Origin: Sulfuritalea sp.
GTDB taxonomy: Bacteria > Pseudomonadota > Gammaproteobacteria > Burkholderiales > Rhodocyclaceae
Reading direction: 5' to 3'
Assembly: GCA_016708585.1 (NCBI GenBank)
Contig: JADJFK010000003.1
Coordinates: 62,001-126,000, forward strand
DNA length: 64,000 bases
In this document: piece by piece, positions 27,979-36,249 of the stretch
Numbering within the stretch: position 1 is the first letter of the stretch
How the letters are laid out: every line of letters starts with the position of its first letter
Made by a program: the position numbers and the translations under genes
Notes under the pieces: model-generated
Told to the model about the DNA's origin: nothing
The model's input: the letters and a program-made list of their open reading frames with translations, nothing else
Databases searched by the model: none

Positions 27979-29772
27979 TCAGGCGAGCGCGTCGGACACT
28001 CCCGCCAGTGCCGTGTCGCCGGCCTTGACGTTTTCGGCATGGGACAGTGCATGGGGCAGCACGCAATCGGCATAGAAGTGCGCGGTGGCGATCTTGCCGC
28101 GGCAGAATGCCGCATCGCCGGTGCCCTGGTCCAGATGGCCGGCGGCGGCCAGCGCGGCGCGGCCCATCAGCCAGCCGCCGCCCACCGCGGTGGCAAGGCT
28201 CAGATAGGGTACGGCGGCGGCGAGCGCCCCGGCCGGTGCGCTGCCGGCGTTGGCCAGCAGCCAGGCCGTTGCCTCGCGCCATGCCTGCAGGGCGGCATCC
28301 AGGCGCCGGGCGATGGCCTGCAGCTGCGGCCGCGTCGAGGCGGCCAGCGCGCTCGCCGTGGCGGCGATTTCGGCGAAGACGACGTTCGCGGTTTCGCCCT
28401 GGTCGCGCAGCAGCTTGCGGAAGATCAGGTCGTTGGCCTGGATGCCGGTGGTCCCCTCGTAGATGGTGGTGATGCGCGAATCGCGCCAGTGCTGCGCCGC
28501 CCCGGTTTCCTCGATGAAGCCCATGCCGCCGTAGATCTGGATGCCCAGCGAGGCGACCTCGATGCCCATCTCGGTGCTGCCGCCCTTGACGATGGGGATC
28601 ATGAACTCGGCCAGGTAGAGCTTGCGTTTCCTTTCCTCCGCATCGGCGCTGCCATGCGCCAGGTCGAGCAGTCCGTAGGCGTAGTAGGCCAGTGCGCGGC
28701 AGGCTTCGACGCGCGACTTCATGGTCATCAGCATGCGGCGGATGTCGGGGTGATGGTCGATGGTGACCAGCGCTTCGCCGGTCACGGCGTCACGGCCCTG
28801 CTTGCGTTCGCGGGAGAAGGCCAGCGCCTGCTGGTAGGCACGCTCGCCGATCGCAACGCCCTGCAGGCCGACGCCCAGGCGTGCCTCGTTCATCATGATG
28901 AACATGTAGGAGAGGCCGCGGTTCGCCTCGCCCAGCAGATAGCCGGTGGCGCCGCCGTTGTCGCCGAAGGCCATGACGCAGGTCGGGCTGGCATGGATGC
29001 CGAGCTTGTGCTCGAGCGAGACGCAATGGGCGTCGTTGCGCGCGCCGAGCGAACCATCCCGATTCACCAGGAACTTGGGCACCAGGAACAGGGAGATGCC
29101 CTTGACGCCGGGCGGGGCGTCGGGCAGGCGGGCGAGCACCAGATGAACGATGTTGTCGGTCATGTCGTGGTCGCCGTAGGTGATGAAGATCTTCTGCCCG
29201 AAGATGCGGTAGCTGCCGTCGGCCTGCGGTTCGGCGCGGGAGCGGATCAGCGCCAGGTCGGAGCCGGCCTGCGGCTCGGTCAGGTTCATGGTGCCGGTCC
29301 ATTCACCGGTGATCATCTTCTCCAGATAGATGGCCTTGAGTTCGTCGCTGGCGCAGGTGAGCAAGGCTTCGACGGCGCCCGCGGTCAGCAGCGGGCACAG
29401 GGCGAAGGACATGTTCGCCGAGTTGGTCATCTCCTTGACGGCGACACCCAGCACGTCGGGCAGGCCCTGGCCGCCGAAACTGGAGGGCAGGGTCACGCCG
29501 TTCCAGCCCGATTCGCAGAACTGTTTGTAGGCGTCCTTCCAGCCGGTCGCGGTCTTCACGCCCTGCGGTGTCAGCGTGCAGCCTTCCTGGTCACCGGGCC
29601 AGTTGAGCGGGGCGAGGACTTCGCCGGTAAATCTTGCGGCTTCCTCCAGGATGGCATCGGCCACGTCGGGCGTCGCTTCCTCGTAGCCGGGCAATTGGCT
29701 GATCGCCGGCAGGCCGGCAAGTTCGTCCATGACGAAACGCATGTCCTTGATGGGGGCGCGATAGTCGCTCAT
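27979..29772 (-). CDS. acyl-CoA dehydrogenase (large FadE/DmdC-like type)
   Basis: 597 residues; FAD-dependent oxidation of acyl-CoA to enoyl-CoA. The N-terminus MSDYRAPIKDMRFVMDEL is that of the 590-600 residue subfamily that includes 3-methylmercaptopropionyl-CoA dehydrogenase. TEPQAGSDL, the FAD-binding YGDHDMTDNIVHLVLAR region and IYEGTTGIQANDL are conserved; the catalytic Glu lies in the IYEGTTG segment. ATG at 29772 has AGGAGAAA upstream; the longer frame is not supported. The C-terminus (ENVKAGDTALAG) looks like a degenerate copy of the dispersed repeat. It is the downstream gene of a thiolase/FadB group. Confidence 0.9.
   Translation of the reverse strand: MSDYRAPIKDMRFVMDELAGLPAISQLPGYEEATPDVADAILEEAARFTGEVLAPLNWPGDQEGCTLTPQGVKTATGWKDAYKQFCESGWNGVTLPSSFGGQGLPDVLGVAVKEMTNSANMSFALCPLLTAGAVEALLTCASDELKAIYLEKMITGEWTGTMNLTEPQAGSDLALIRSRAEPQADGSYRIFGQKIFITYGDHDMTDNIVHLVLARLPDAPPGVKGISLFLVPKFLVNRDGSLGARNDAHCVSLEHKLGIHASPTCVMAFGDNGGATGYLLGEANRGLSYMFIMMNEARLGVGLQGVAIGERAYQQALAFSRERKQGRDAVTGEALVTIDHHPDIRRMLMTMKSRVEACRALAYYAYGLLDLAHGSADAEERKRKLYLAEFMIPIVKGGSTEMGIEVASLGIQIYGGMGFIEETGAAQHWRDSRITTIYEGTTGIQANDLIFRKLLRDQGETANVVFAEIAATASALAASTRPQLQAIARRLDAALQAWREATAWLLANAGSAPAGALAAAVPYLSLATAVGGGWLMGRAALAAAGHLDQGTGDAAFCRGKIATAHFYADCVLPHALSHAENVKAGDTALAGVSDALA
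28010..28034 (+). repeat. possible degenerate copy of the dispersed repeat (in the acyl-CoA dehydrogenase gene)
   Basis: The first 14 bases (GCCGTGTCGCCGGC) are identical to copy 8; the rest is CTTGACGTTTT instead of GCCGACTTTT. The gene reads it as ENVKAGDTA, close to EKVGAGDTA of copy 8. Confidence 0.4.
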
Positions 29773-29800
29773 TGCTTTCTCCTTGTTTGATGTGTCCGGA

Positions 29801-31000
29801 TCAGACGATCTCGAAGATTCCTGCCGCACCCATGCCGGTGCCGATGCACATGGTAACCATGCCGTATTTGCCGCCGGTGCGCCGCATGCCATGCACCGCG
29901 GTCGCGGTGCGGATGGCGCCGGTGGCGCCGAGCGGATGGCCGAGCGCGATGGCGCCGCCGAGCGGATTGATCTTTGCCGGATTCAGGCCCAGTTCGCGGA
30001 TCACGGCGATCGACTGCGCGGCGAAGGCCTCGTTGAGTTCGATCCAGTCGAGATCGTCCTGCGTGATGCCGGCCTGCTCGAGTGCGCGCGGAATCGCCGC
30101 GACCGGGCCGATGCCCATGATCTCGGGCGCCACGCCGCCGACGGCATAGCCGGCGAAGCGCGCCAGGGGCGTCAGGTTGTACTCCTTGAGCGCCTTCTCC
30201 GACACCAGCAGCACGGCGCCGGCACCGTCGGACATCTGCGACGAGTTGCCCGCCGTCACCGAGCCCCTGGCATGGAACACCGGCCGCAGCTTGCCGAGCT
30301 TTTCGACGGTCGAATCCGCACGCGGTCCTTCGTCGCTGTCCACCGTCCTTTCGCGCACCCGGATCTCGCCGCTCGCCAGGTCGGGCAGGTGCTCGCGTAT
30401 CGCGTAGGGCGTGATTTCGGCCTTGAAATGACCGGCTGCAATCGCCGCCGCAGCGCGCCGGTGCGACTCGGCGGCGAAGGCATCCTGTTCCTCGCGGCCG
30501 ACCTGCCAGCGGTTCGCCACCTGTTCCGCCGTCAGCCCCATGCCGTAGGCGATGCCGAGGTGCTCGTCGCCGGCGAAGATGGCCGGGTTCACCGCCACCT
30601 TGTTGCCCATGATCTGCGGCATGACGCTCATCGACTCGGTGCCGGCGCCGATCATGACGTCGGCGAGGCCGAGGCGGATCAGGTTGGCGGCATCGGCCAC
30701 GGCCTGCACGCCGGACGAGCAGAAGCGGTTGATGGTCATGCCCGGCACGGTATCGGGCAATCCGGCCAGCAGTGCGCCGATGCGGGCGACGTTCATGCCC
30801 TGCTCGGCCTCGGGCATGGCGCAGCCGACGATGACGTCGCCGATGCGCGCCGGGTCCAGCCCCGGTACGTCGGCCATCACGGCCCGGAGGGCGTGGGCCA
30901 GCATGTCGTCCGGCCGCACGTTGCGGAACATGCCGTTGCGCCGGGCGACGGGCAGTCGCCGGGCGGCGACGATGTAGGCGTCCTGAATCTGTTTGCTCAT
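29801..31000 (-). CDS. fadA: acetyl-CoA C-acyltransferase (thiolase)
   Basis: 399 residues; thiolytic cleavage of 3-ketoacyl-CoA in beta-oxidation. The catalytic Cys is residue 94 in NRFCSSG. The C-terminal active-site blocks are GHPLGATG and CIGTGMG. The normal length is about 390-400. It starts 19 bases after the FadB-like gene stop, and its own stop is 28 bases before the acyl-CoA dehydrogenase start, so the three are one operon. Confidence 0.94.
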   Translation of the reverse strand: MSKQIQDAYIVAARRLPVARRNGMFRNVRPDDMLAHALRAVMADVPGLDPARIGDVIVGCAMPEAEQGMNVARIGALLAGLPDTVPGMTINRFCSSGVQAVADAANLIRLGLADVMIGAGTESMSVMPQIMGNKVAVNPAIFAGDEHLGIAYGMGLTAEQVANRWQVGREEQDAFAAESHRRAAAAIAAGHFKAEITPYAIREHLPDLASGEIRVRERTVDSDEGPRADSTVEKLGKLRPVFHARGSVTAGNSSQMSDGAGAVLLVSEKALKEYNLTPLARFAGYAVGGVAPEIMGIGPVAAIPRALEQAGITQDDLDWIELNEAFAAQSIAVIRELGLNPAKINPLGGAIALGHPLGATGAIRTATAVHGMRRTGGKYGMVTMCIGTGMGAAGIFEIV

Positions 31001-31019
31001 GGTTTTTCTCCTGGCCGAA

Positions 31020-33416
31020 TCAGTTGCGCAGCGGCTTGCCGGTATCCAGCATGTGCTTGATCCGGGCCTGGGTTTCGGGGGTTTTCAGCAGGTCGACGAA
31101 CAGGCGCCGCTCGACGGCCAGCAGCCAATCCTCGTCGACCAGGCTGCCGGCCTCGATCTCGCCGCCGCACAGCGCAACGGCGGCGGCGCGGGCCACCTTG
31201 TAGTCGTGGGCCGAGATCATGCCACCGACCTTCATGTTGACCAGCATCATTTCGCATACCGCGATGCCGGTGCGGCCTGCCACCGGGATGCCGCGCGCCC
31301 GCAGCGGCGGCGCGTAGCCGGCAGCGGCGAGGTTGCGCGCTTCGCGGATCGCCACCCAGAGCAGTTCCTGGGCGTTGAAGAGGACGGTATCCGACGGCCT
31401 GGCGAAACCGTAGTCCGTCGCCTCCAGCGCGCTTTTCGATACCTTGCCCATGGAAATCGCCTGGAACGCCGGTTGCAGGAAATTGAACACTTCGGCCGGT
31501 GTCGGCGACTGCGCCGCCCAGGCCGCGGCGCGCAGCGCGAACTCCTTGCAGCCGCCGCCGGCCGGAATCACGCCGACGCCGGCTTCGACCAGGCCCATGT
31601 AGCTTTCCAGCGCCAGCACCCGCTTCGCGGCATGCATGGCGAATTCGCAGCCGCCGCCGAGCGCCATGCCCTGCACCGCGGCGACCACCGGCACCTGCGC
31701 GTACTTCAGGGTCATCGATGCGCGCTGGAACTTCGCCACGACCTGTTCGAGCTGGTCGAACCGGCCCGCCGCGCAGGCCTCGCCGATCTGCTGCAGGTTG
31801 GCGCCGACGGCGAAGGGGGCTTCGTGCCAGATCACCAGGCCGTCCAGGGTCCGTTCGGCCCGGGCCACGGCGGCGAGCAGGCCGTCGACCACCTCGTCGC
31901 CGATGGCATGCATCTTCGACTTGAAGGAAACGATGCCGATCCCGGCATCCACCTCGGGCAGGCGCCACAGGCGCACGCCGTCGTTCTCGTACAGGGTCTC
32001 GCCGGACTGCTGCGGCGCCGTGCCGCCGGCGCCGACTATTGATTCGGGAAACAGCTGGCGCTGGTACACCGGCAGGTTCGAGCGCGGCACGTAGGCCTTG
32101 CCGCGCGCCGACCAGGACCCCTGCGGCGCATGCACGCCGTCGCGGCCATCCGTGACCCAGGCCGGCAGCGCGGCCGGGCTCATGGCCTTGCCGGCGGCAA
32201 TGTCGGTGCTGATCGCTTTGGCGATCTCGGTCCAACCGGCTGCCTGCCAGGTTTCGAAGGGTCCCTGGGTCCAGCCGAAGCCCCAGCGCATGGCGAAATC
32301 GACATCCCGCGCGTTGTCGGCAATGTTTTCCAGTTGCACGGCACAGTAATGGAACACGTCGCGGAAGATCGCCCAGAGAAACTGTGCCTGCGGATGCGTC
32401 GAGGTCCTCAAGGCCGCGAACTTCTCGGCCGGGTTCTTCATCTTGAGGATCGCCGCGACGTCGTCGGCGACCGCGCCGGCCGAGGTCCGGTAGCCTTGCT
32501 GCGCAACGTCGAGCACCTGGATTTCCTTGCCCTGCTTTTTGAAGATGCCGCCCCGCGTCTTCTGCCCCAGGGCGCCTTGCGCGATCAGTCCTGCCAGCCA
32601 GGCCGGCGCCGCGAAATAGGTGTGCCACGGGTCCCCGGGCAGCGTGTCCTGCATGGTCTTGACGACATGGGCCAGGGTGTCGAGGCCGACGACATCGGCG
32701 GTGCGGTAGGTGGCGCTCTTCGGCCGGCCGATGCGCGGACCGGTCAGCGCATCCACCTCGTCGAAGCCGAGGCCGAAGGCCGCCGTGTGGTGCATCACGG
32801 CGAGTATCGAGAAGACGCCGACGCGGTTGGCGACGAAGTTCGGCGTATCAAGCGCGCGCACCACGCCCTTGCCCAGACGCGAGGTCAGCCAGGTCTCCAG
32901 CAGGTCGAGCGTGGCGGGGTCGGTTCCCTGCGTGGCGATGATCTCCACCAACTGCATGTAGCGCGGCGGGTTGAAGAAGTGGATGCCGCAGAAGCGCGGG
33001 CGCACCGCCTCCGGCAACCCCTGCGCCAGGGCATTGATCGACAGGCCCGAGGTGTTGGAGGCGATGATGGCATCGGGCGCGAGGTGCGGCGCGATCCTTT
33101 CGTACAGGTCGTTTTTCCAGTCCATGCGCTCGGCGATGGCTTCGATCACCAGGTCGCAGCCGGCCAGCCGCGGCAGGTGCTCGTCGTAGTTGGCGGCATC
33201 GATGAACTTGAGCCTGTCCCTGGCCGCCAGCGGCGCCGGTTCGAGCTTCTTCAGCCCGTCGAGCGCCTTGTTCACGATGCCGTTCCTGTCGCCTTCCTTC
33301 GCCGGCAGGTCGAACAGCACGACCGGCACGTTGGCGTTGGCCAGGTGCGCGGCGATCTGCGCGCCCATCACGCCGGCGCCGAGCACGGCCGCCTTCCTCA
33401 CGATCAGCTTGTCCAA
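31020..33416 (-). CDS. bifunctional 3-hydroxyacyl-CoA dehydrogenase / enoyl-CoA hydratase
   Basis: 798 residues in the order found in FadN/FadB-like proteins. The N-terminal NAD domain (GAGVMGAQIAAHLANANVPVVLFD, residues 13-37) and 3-hydroxyacyl-CoA dehydrogenase C-terminal domains come first, then a crotonase domain from about residue 480 with ALGGGCEFAMHA. It performs the hydration and second oxidation of beta-oxidation. The segment SIVGAGGTAPQQ around residues 459-467, between the two parts, is encoded by dispersed-repeat copy 5. It is the first gene of the fad operon; two palindromic operator candidates lie upstream. Confidence 0.9.
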   Translation of the reverse strand: MDKLIVRKAAVLGAGVMGAQIAAHLANANVPVVLFDLPAKEGDRNGIVNKALDGLKKLEPAPLAARDRLKFIDAANYDEHLPRLAGCDLVIEAIAERMDWKNDLYERIAPHLAPDAIIASNTSGLSINALAQGLPEAVRPRFCGIHFFNPPRYMQLVEIIATQGTDPATLDLLETWLTSRLGKGVVRALDTPNFVANRVGVFSILAVMHHTAAFGLGFDEVDALTGPRIGRPKSATYRTADVVGLDTLAHVVKTMQDTLPGDPWHTYFAAPAWLAGLIAQGALGQKTRGGIFKKQGKEIQVLDVAQQGYRTSAGAVADDVAAILKMKNPAEKFAALRTSTHPQAQFLWAIFRDVFHYCAVQLENIADNARDVDFAMRWGFGWTQGPFETWQAAGWTEIAKAISTDIAAGKAMSPAALPAWVTDGRDGVHAPQGSWSARGKAYVPRSNLPVYQRQLFPESIVGAGGTAPQQSGETLYENDGVRLWRLPEVDAGIGIVSFKSKMHAIGDEVVDGLLAAVARAERTLDGLVIWHEAPFAVGANLQQIGEACAAGRFDQLEQVVAKFQRASMTLKYAQVPVVAAVQGMALGGGCEFAMHAAKRVLALESYMGLVEAGVGVIPAGGGCKEFALRAAAWAAQSPTPAEVFNFLQPAFQAISMGKVSKSALEATDYGFARPSDTVLFNAQELLWVAIREARNLAAAGYAPPLRARGIPVAGRTGIAVCEMMLVNMKVGGMISAHDYKVARAAAVALCGGEIEAGSLVDEDWLLAVERRLFVDLLKTPETQARIKHMLDTGKPLRN
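32017..32040 (+). repeat. dispersed 24-base repeat, copy 5 (inside the FadB-like gene)
   Basis: Starts GCCGTGCCGCC and ends GGCGCCGACTATT. The gene runs on the other strand and reads it as SIVGAGGTA, in the linker before the crotonase domain. Confidence 0.85.
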
Positions 33417-33738
33417 GTACGTCTCCTTCGGTTATTCAATCGGGTTTCGTCACGATGCCCCTGCCTCGAGCGCCATCCGCCTTGCGGCGAATCGCGACGT
33501 TGCAGTCAATCACGCGCTTGACCGGAATCGGGATTTCCAAGCCGGCCTCCCTGGTTTTGCTCGGGCAGAAAAGCTGATTCGAGGTCCGTCCGGAACGCTA
33601 TCACCATACGTAGCAGTATGGATGGCGGAATGCTACCCCAGCCCGAACGGAAGTGTCAATACTTGACCGTATGGAAAAGACGGCAAGACCGGATGCCCGA
33701 TACCGGCCTTGCCCGGATCCGGAACAGGGTCAGACGCT
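33417..33738. promoter_or_regulatory. 322-base intergenic region with paired ATAC-N6-GTAT palindromes
   Basis: This gap lies upstream of the FadB-like operon and downstream of the acyl-CoA ligase, both on the minus strand. It holds two similar palindromes. The first is CCATAC-N6-GTATGG at 33604-33621. The second has ATAC at 33659 and GTAT at 33669, again with six bases between, ending GTATGG at 33674. Their starts are 53 bases apart, about five helical turns. I see no gene here. They are candidate sites for a TetR-type fatty-acid-responsive repressor, but the regulator is not in the window. Confidence 0.55.
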
Positions 33739-35367
33739 TCAGGCCGTGGGCAGCTTGTAGTCGCGGAACTGCTCGCGCAGCTTGTTCTTCTGCATCTTGC
33801 CGGTGGCGCCGAGCGGGATGCTGTCGACGAACACGACGTCGTCAGGGGTCCACCACCTGGCGACGCGCCCTTCATAGAACTTGATCAATTCGTCGCGCGT
33901 CACGTCCATTCCCGGCTTTTTCATCACCACCAGCAGCGGCCGTTCATCCCATTTCGGGTGCCTGGCGGCGATGCAGGCGGCCATCGCCACGGCCGGATGG
34001 GCCATGGCGATGTTTTCCAGGTCGATCGAGCCGATCCATTCGCCGCCGGACTTGATCACATCCTTGCTGCGATCGGTGATCTGCATGTAGCCGTCGGCGT
34101 CGATCTTCGCCACGTCGCCGGTGGGAAACCAGCCGCGGACCAGCGGATTGTTGCCCTCGCCCTTGAAGTACCCGTCGATCACCCAGTGGCCGCGGACTTG
34201 CAGGTCGCCCGTCTGCAGGCCGTCCCAGGCCACCTCGCCGCCATCGGGGGCGACGATCTTCATGTCGATGCCGAACAAGACACGACCCTGCCTGGCCTGC
34301 AAAGCAAGCTGTTGGTCGACGGACAATTCCTTGTGCTTGAACTTGAAGGAACATATGGTGCCCAGCGGACTCAACTCGGTCATGCCCCAGGCGTGCACCA
34401 CGTGCACCTTGTAGGTCTTCTCGAACGCCTCGATCATGGCCGGCGGGCACGCCGAACCGCCGATCACCGTGCGCCGCATCGTCGAGAAGCCCAGATTGTT
34501 GGCCTGCATGTGGGCCAGCAGGCCTTGCCATACGGTGGGCACGCCGGCCGCCATGGTCACGCCCTCGGCTTCGAAGAGGTCGTGCAGCGACTTTCCGTCA
34601 AGTCCCGCTCCGGGGAATACCAGCTTCGCACCGACCATGCAGGCGACGTAGGGAATGCCCCAGGCATTGACATGGAACATCGGCACCACCGGCAGGATGC
34701 AGTCGCCGGCGGAACAGTTCAGCGCATCGGGCAGCGCGGCGGAAAGGGTGTGGAGCAGGGTGGAGCGATGGCTGTACAGCGCGCCCTTGGGGTTGTCGGT
34801 GGTACCGGAGGTGTAACACAGCGAGGAAGCCGTGTTCTCGTCGAACTGCGGCCAGTCGAATTCCGGCGCGCCCTCGGCGATCAGGTCTTCGTAGCACAGC
34901 AGGTTGGGGATCGCGCTGCCGGCGGGCATGTGTGCCGCGTCGGTCATCGCGACGAAGGCCTTGATGGTCTTGACGCGGGGCGCGATGGCTTCGACGATGG
35001 GAAGGAAGGTCAGGTCGAAGAACAGGATCGTGTTCTCGGCATGGTCGGCCAGATACACGATCTGATCCGGGTGCAGGCGCGGATTGATGGTGTGCAGCAC
35101 CGCGCCGGAGCCCGATACCGCGTAGTAAAGCTCCAGGTGGCGGTAGCCGTTCCACGCCAGGGTGCCGATGCGGTCGGACATTTTCAGCCCGCGAGCGGTC
35201 AGTGCGTTCGCCATGCGACGTGCGCGCCCGGCCAGTTCCCTGTAAGTCGTGCGGTGCAGGTCGCCCTCCACCCGCCGCGAGACGATCTCCTGCTCCGGGT
35301 GGTGCCGCTCGGCGTGCATCAGCAGCGACGAGATCAGCAAGGGCATCTGCATCATCGAACCCAGCAT
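33739..35367 (-). CDS. medium/long-chain fatty acid-CoA ligase (AMP-binding)
   Basis: 542 residues; activates a carboxylic acid with ATP and CoA. Adenylation motifs are YTSGTTDNPKGALYSHRS (A3), HAWGMTELSPLG (A5), GWFPTGDVAKIDADGYMQITDRSKDVIKSGGEWI (A7-A8) and LGATGKMQKNKLR (A10 Lys). The sequence is of the AlkK/FadD-like class acting on medium or long chains. ATG at 35367 with AAGGAGAAA upstream. It feeds the beta-oxidation operon that follows across a 322-base regulatory gap. Confidence 0.9.
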   Translation of the reverse strand: MLGSMMQMPLLISSLLMHAERHHPEQEIVSRRVEGDLHRTTYRELAGRARRMANALTARGLKMSDRIGTLAWNGYRHLELYYAVSGSGAVLHTINPRLHPDQIVYLADHAENTILFFDLTFLPIVEAIAPRVKTIKAFVAMTDAAHMPAGSAIPNLLCYEDLIAEGAPEFDWPQFDENTASSLCYTSGTTDNPKGALYSHRSTLLHTLSAALPDALNCSAGDCILPVVPMFHVNAWGIPYVACMVGAKLVFPGAGLDGKSLHDLFEAEGVTMAAGVPTVWQGLLAHMQANNLGFSTMRRTVIGGSACPPAMIEAFEKTYKVHVVHAWGMTELSPLGTICSFKFKHKELSVDQQLALQARQGRVLFGIDMKIVAPDGGEVAWDGLQTGDLQVRGHWVIDGYFKGEGNNPLVRGWFPTGDVAKIDADGYMQITDRSKDVIKSGGEWIGSIDLENIAMAHPAVAMAACIAARHPKWDERPLLVVMKKPGMDVTRDELIKFYEGRVARWWTPDDVVFVDSIPLGATGKMQKNKLREQFRDYKLPTA

Positions 35368-35503
35368 GGTTTTCTCCTTGTGACGCGCTTTCCGTTCGGG
35401 AGTCACCGGCAGCGAATGGCAGGCCCCGGGACGCCAGGAAGGCATTGTTCCATTTTCGATCAGGGTGTGCTTGATACTTTCACAGTCGCGCGGTGTCCGC
35501 AGG

Positions 35504-35532
35504 TTGCGCGGTACTTCGGCTTAGGCTAAACT
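35504..35532 (+). promoter_or_regulatory. sigma-70 promoter candidate for tRNA-Val
   Basis: TTGCGC at 35504 and TAAACT at 35527 are separated by 17 bases and lie 20 bases before the tRNA, followed by a C-rich discriminator. Confidence 0.5.
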
Positions 35533-35552
35533 CCGCCCCCTCAAGCAGCAGC

Positions 35553-35629
35553 AGGCGCGTAGCTCAGCTGGTTAGAGCACCACCTTGACATGGTGGGGGT
35601 CGTTGGTTCGAGTCCAATCGCGCCTACCA
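35553..35629 (+). tRNA. tRNA-Val (GAC)
   Basis: 77 bases with CCA encoded. The acceptor stem AGGCGCG pairs with CGCGCCT. D arm GCTCAGCTGGTTAGAGC; anticodon stem-loop CCACCTTGACATGGTGG with anticodon GAC; T arm TTGGTTCGAGTCCAA. The body matches E. coli tRNA-Val(GAC) except in the acceptor stem. Confidence 0.97.
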
Positions 35630-35638
35630 ACACCGGAC

Positions 35639-35676
35639 AACGGCCGCAGGATTTTTCCTGCGGCCGTTTCATTTTC
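35639..35676. terminator. bidirectional terminator between tRNA-Val and the NTF2-like gene
   Basis: A 13-bp perfect stem (35639-35651 with 35656-35668), TTTT loop and a T-rich 3' flank. It terminates the tRNA transcript and, read the other way, the convergent NTF2-like gene. Confidence 0.85.
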
Positions 35677-35681
35677 TACCG

Positions 35682-36107
35682 TCAGTCCTCGATCCGGCTG
35701 TGCCACCAAAGACGGAAGTCGCGGCACAGCCCGGCGCCGTCGAATTCGACGATGGCGATGCCGTCCAGCGCCAGGCGCGGCAGCGGGTCGCCCGGTTGGC
35801 GGGCCAGCATGTTGGTGCCGGTCGACGCGGCCCACATCTTGAACATGTCTTCCGATGTCACCTGATACGTGGTGTGCCAATGGGCGATGCCGCCGCTGGC
35901 GTGGCGCTGCAGGACTTCGTAGGCAAGTTTGATGTCCGTCTGCAGCTTGGTGCGCTGCCAGTACTGTTTGATGGCCTCGTGTCCCCGCTGGGTTGCGAAC
36001 GGGGTGTTGCGATAGCTGCCGTCGGTGGCGAACAGCGATGCCAGCAGGTTTTCGTCGCTGGTTTCCCATGCCCGCTTGTAGTTTTCCATGAATCCGTCGA
36101 TGTCCAT
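35682..36107 (-). CDS. SnoaL/NTF2-like fold protein
   Basis: 141 residues: MENYKRAWETSDENLLASLFATDGSYRNTPF, then WHTTYQVTSEDMFKMW and the C-terminal FDGAGLCRDFRLWWH. This is the cone-shaped alpha+beta fold of SnoaL-like cyclases/isomerases and uncharacterised relatives. ATG at 36107 follows GAGGGAGGA; the extended frame is not supported. No function can be assigned from the sequence. Confidence 0.75.
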   Translation of the reverse strand: MDIDGFMENYKRAWETSDENLLASLFATDGSYRNTPFATQRGHEAIKQYWQRTKLQTDIKLAYEVLQRHASGGIAHWHTTYQVTSEDMFKMWAASTGTNMLARQPGDPLPRLALDGIAIVEFDGAGLCRDFRLWWHSRIED

Positions 36108-36187
36108 GCGCTTCCTCCCTCGGTGAGGAACGGAATGATGCCGTAACGCGATGAAACGCTGTGATAAAATTTGGCCCAATCAATTTG

Positions 36188-36228
36188 CAGGGCGCACCGC
36201 GTGATTTCCGCGTGAACCGTGCGCCCTG
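36188..36228 (+). promoter_or_regulatory. thrS leader hairpin
   Basis: A 10-bp stem, CAGGGCGCAC (36188-36197) with GTGCGCCCTG (36219-36228), has a short inner CGCG/CGCG pairing and is followed by TTGCTTTTC. It ends 21 bases before the thrS start codon. The form is compatible with attenuation or autogenous control of thrS; which one cannot be told. Confidence 0.5.
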
Positions 36229-36249
36229 TTGCTTTTCTGGAGTTGCGCA

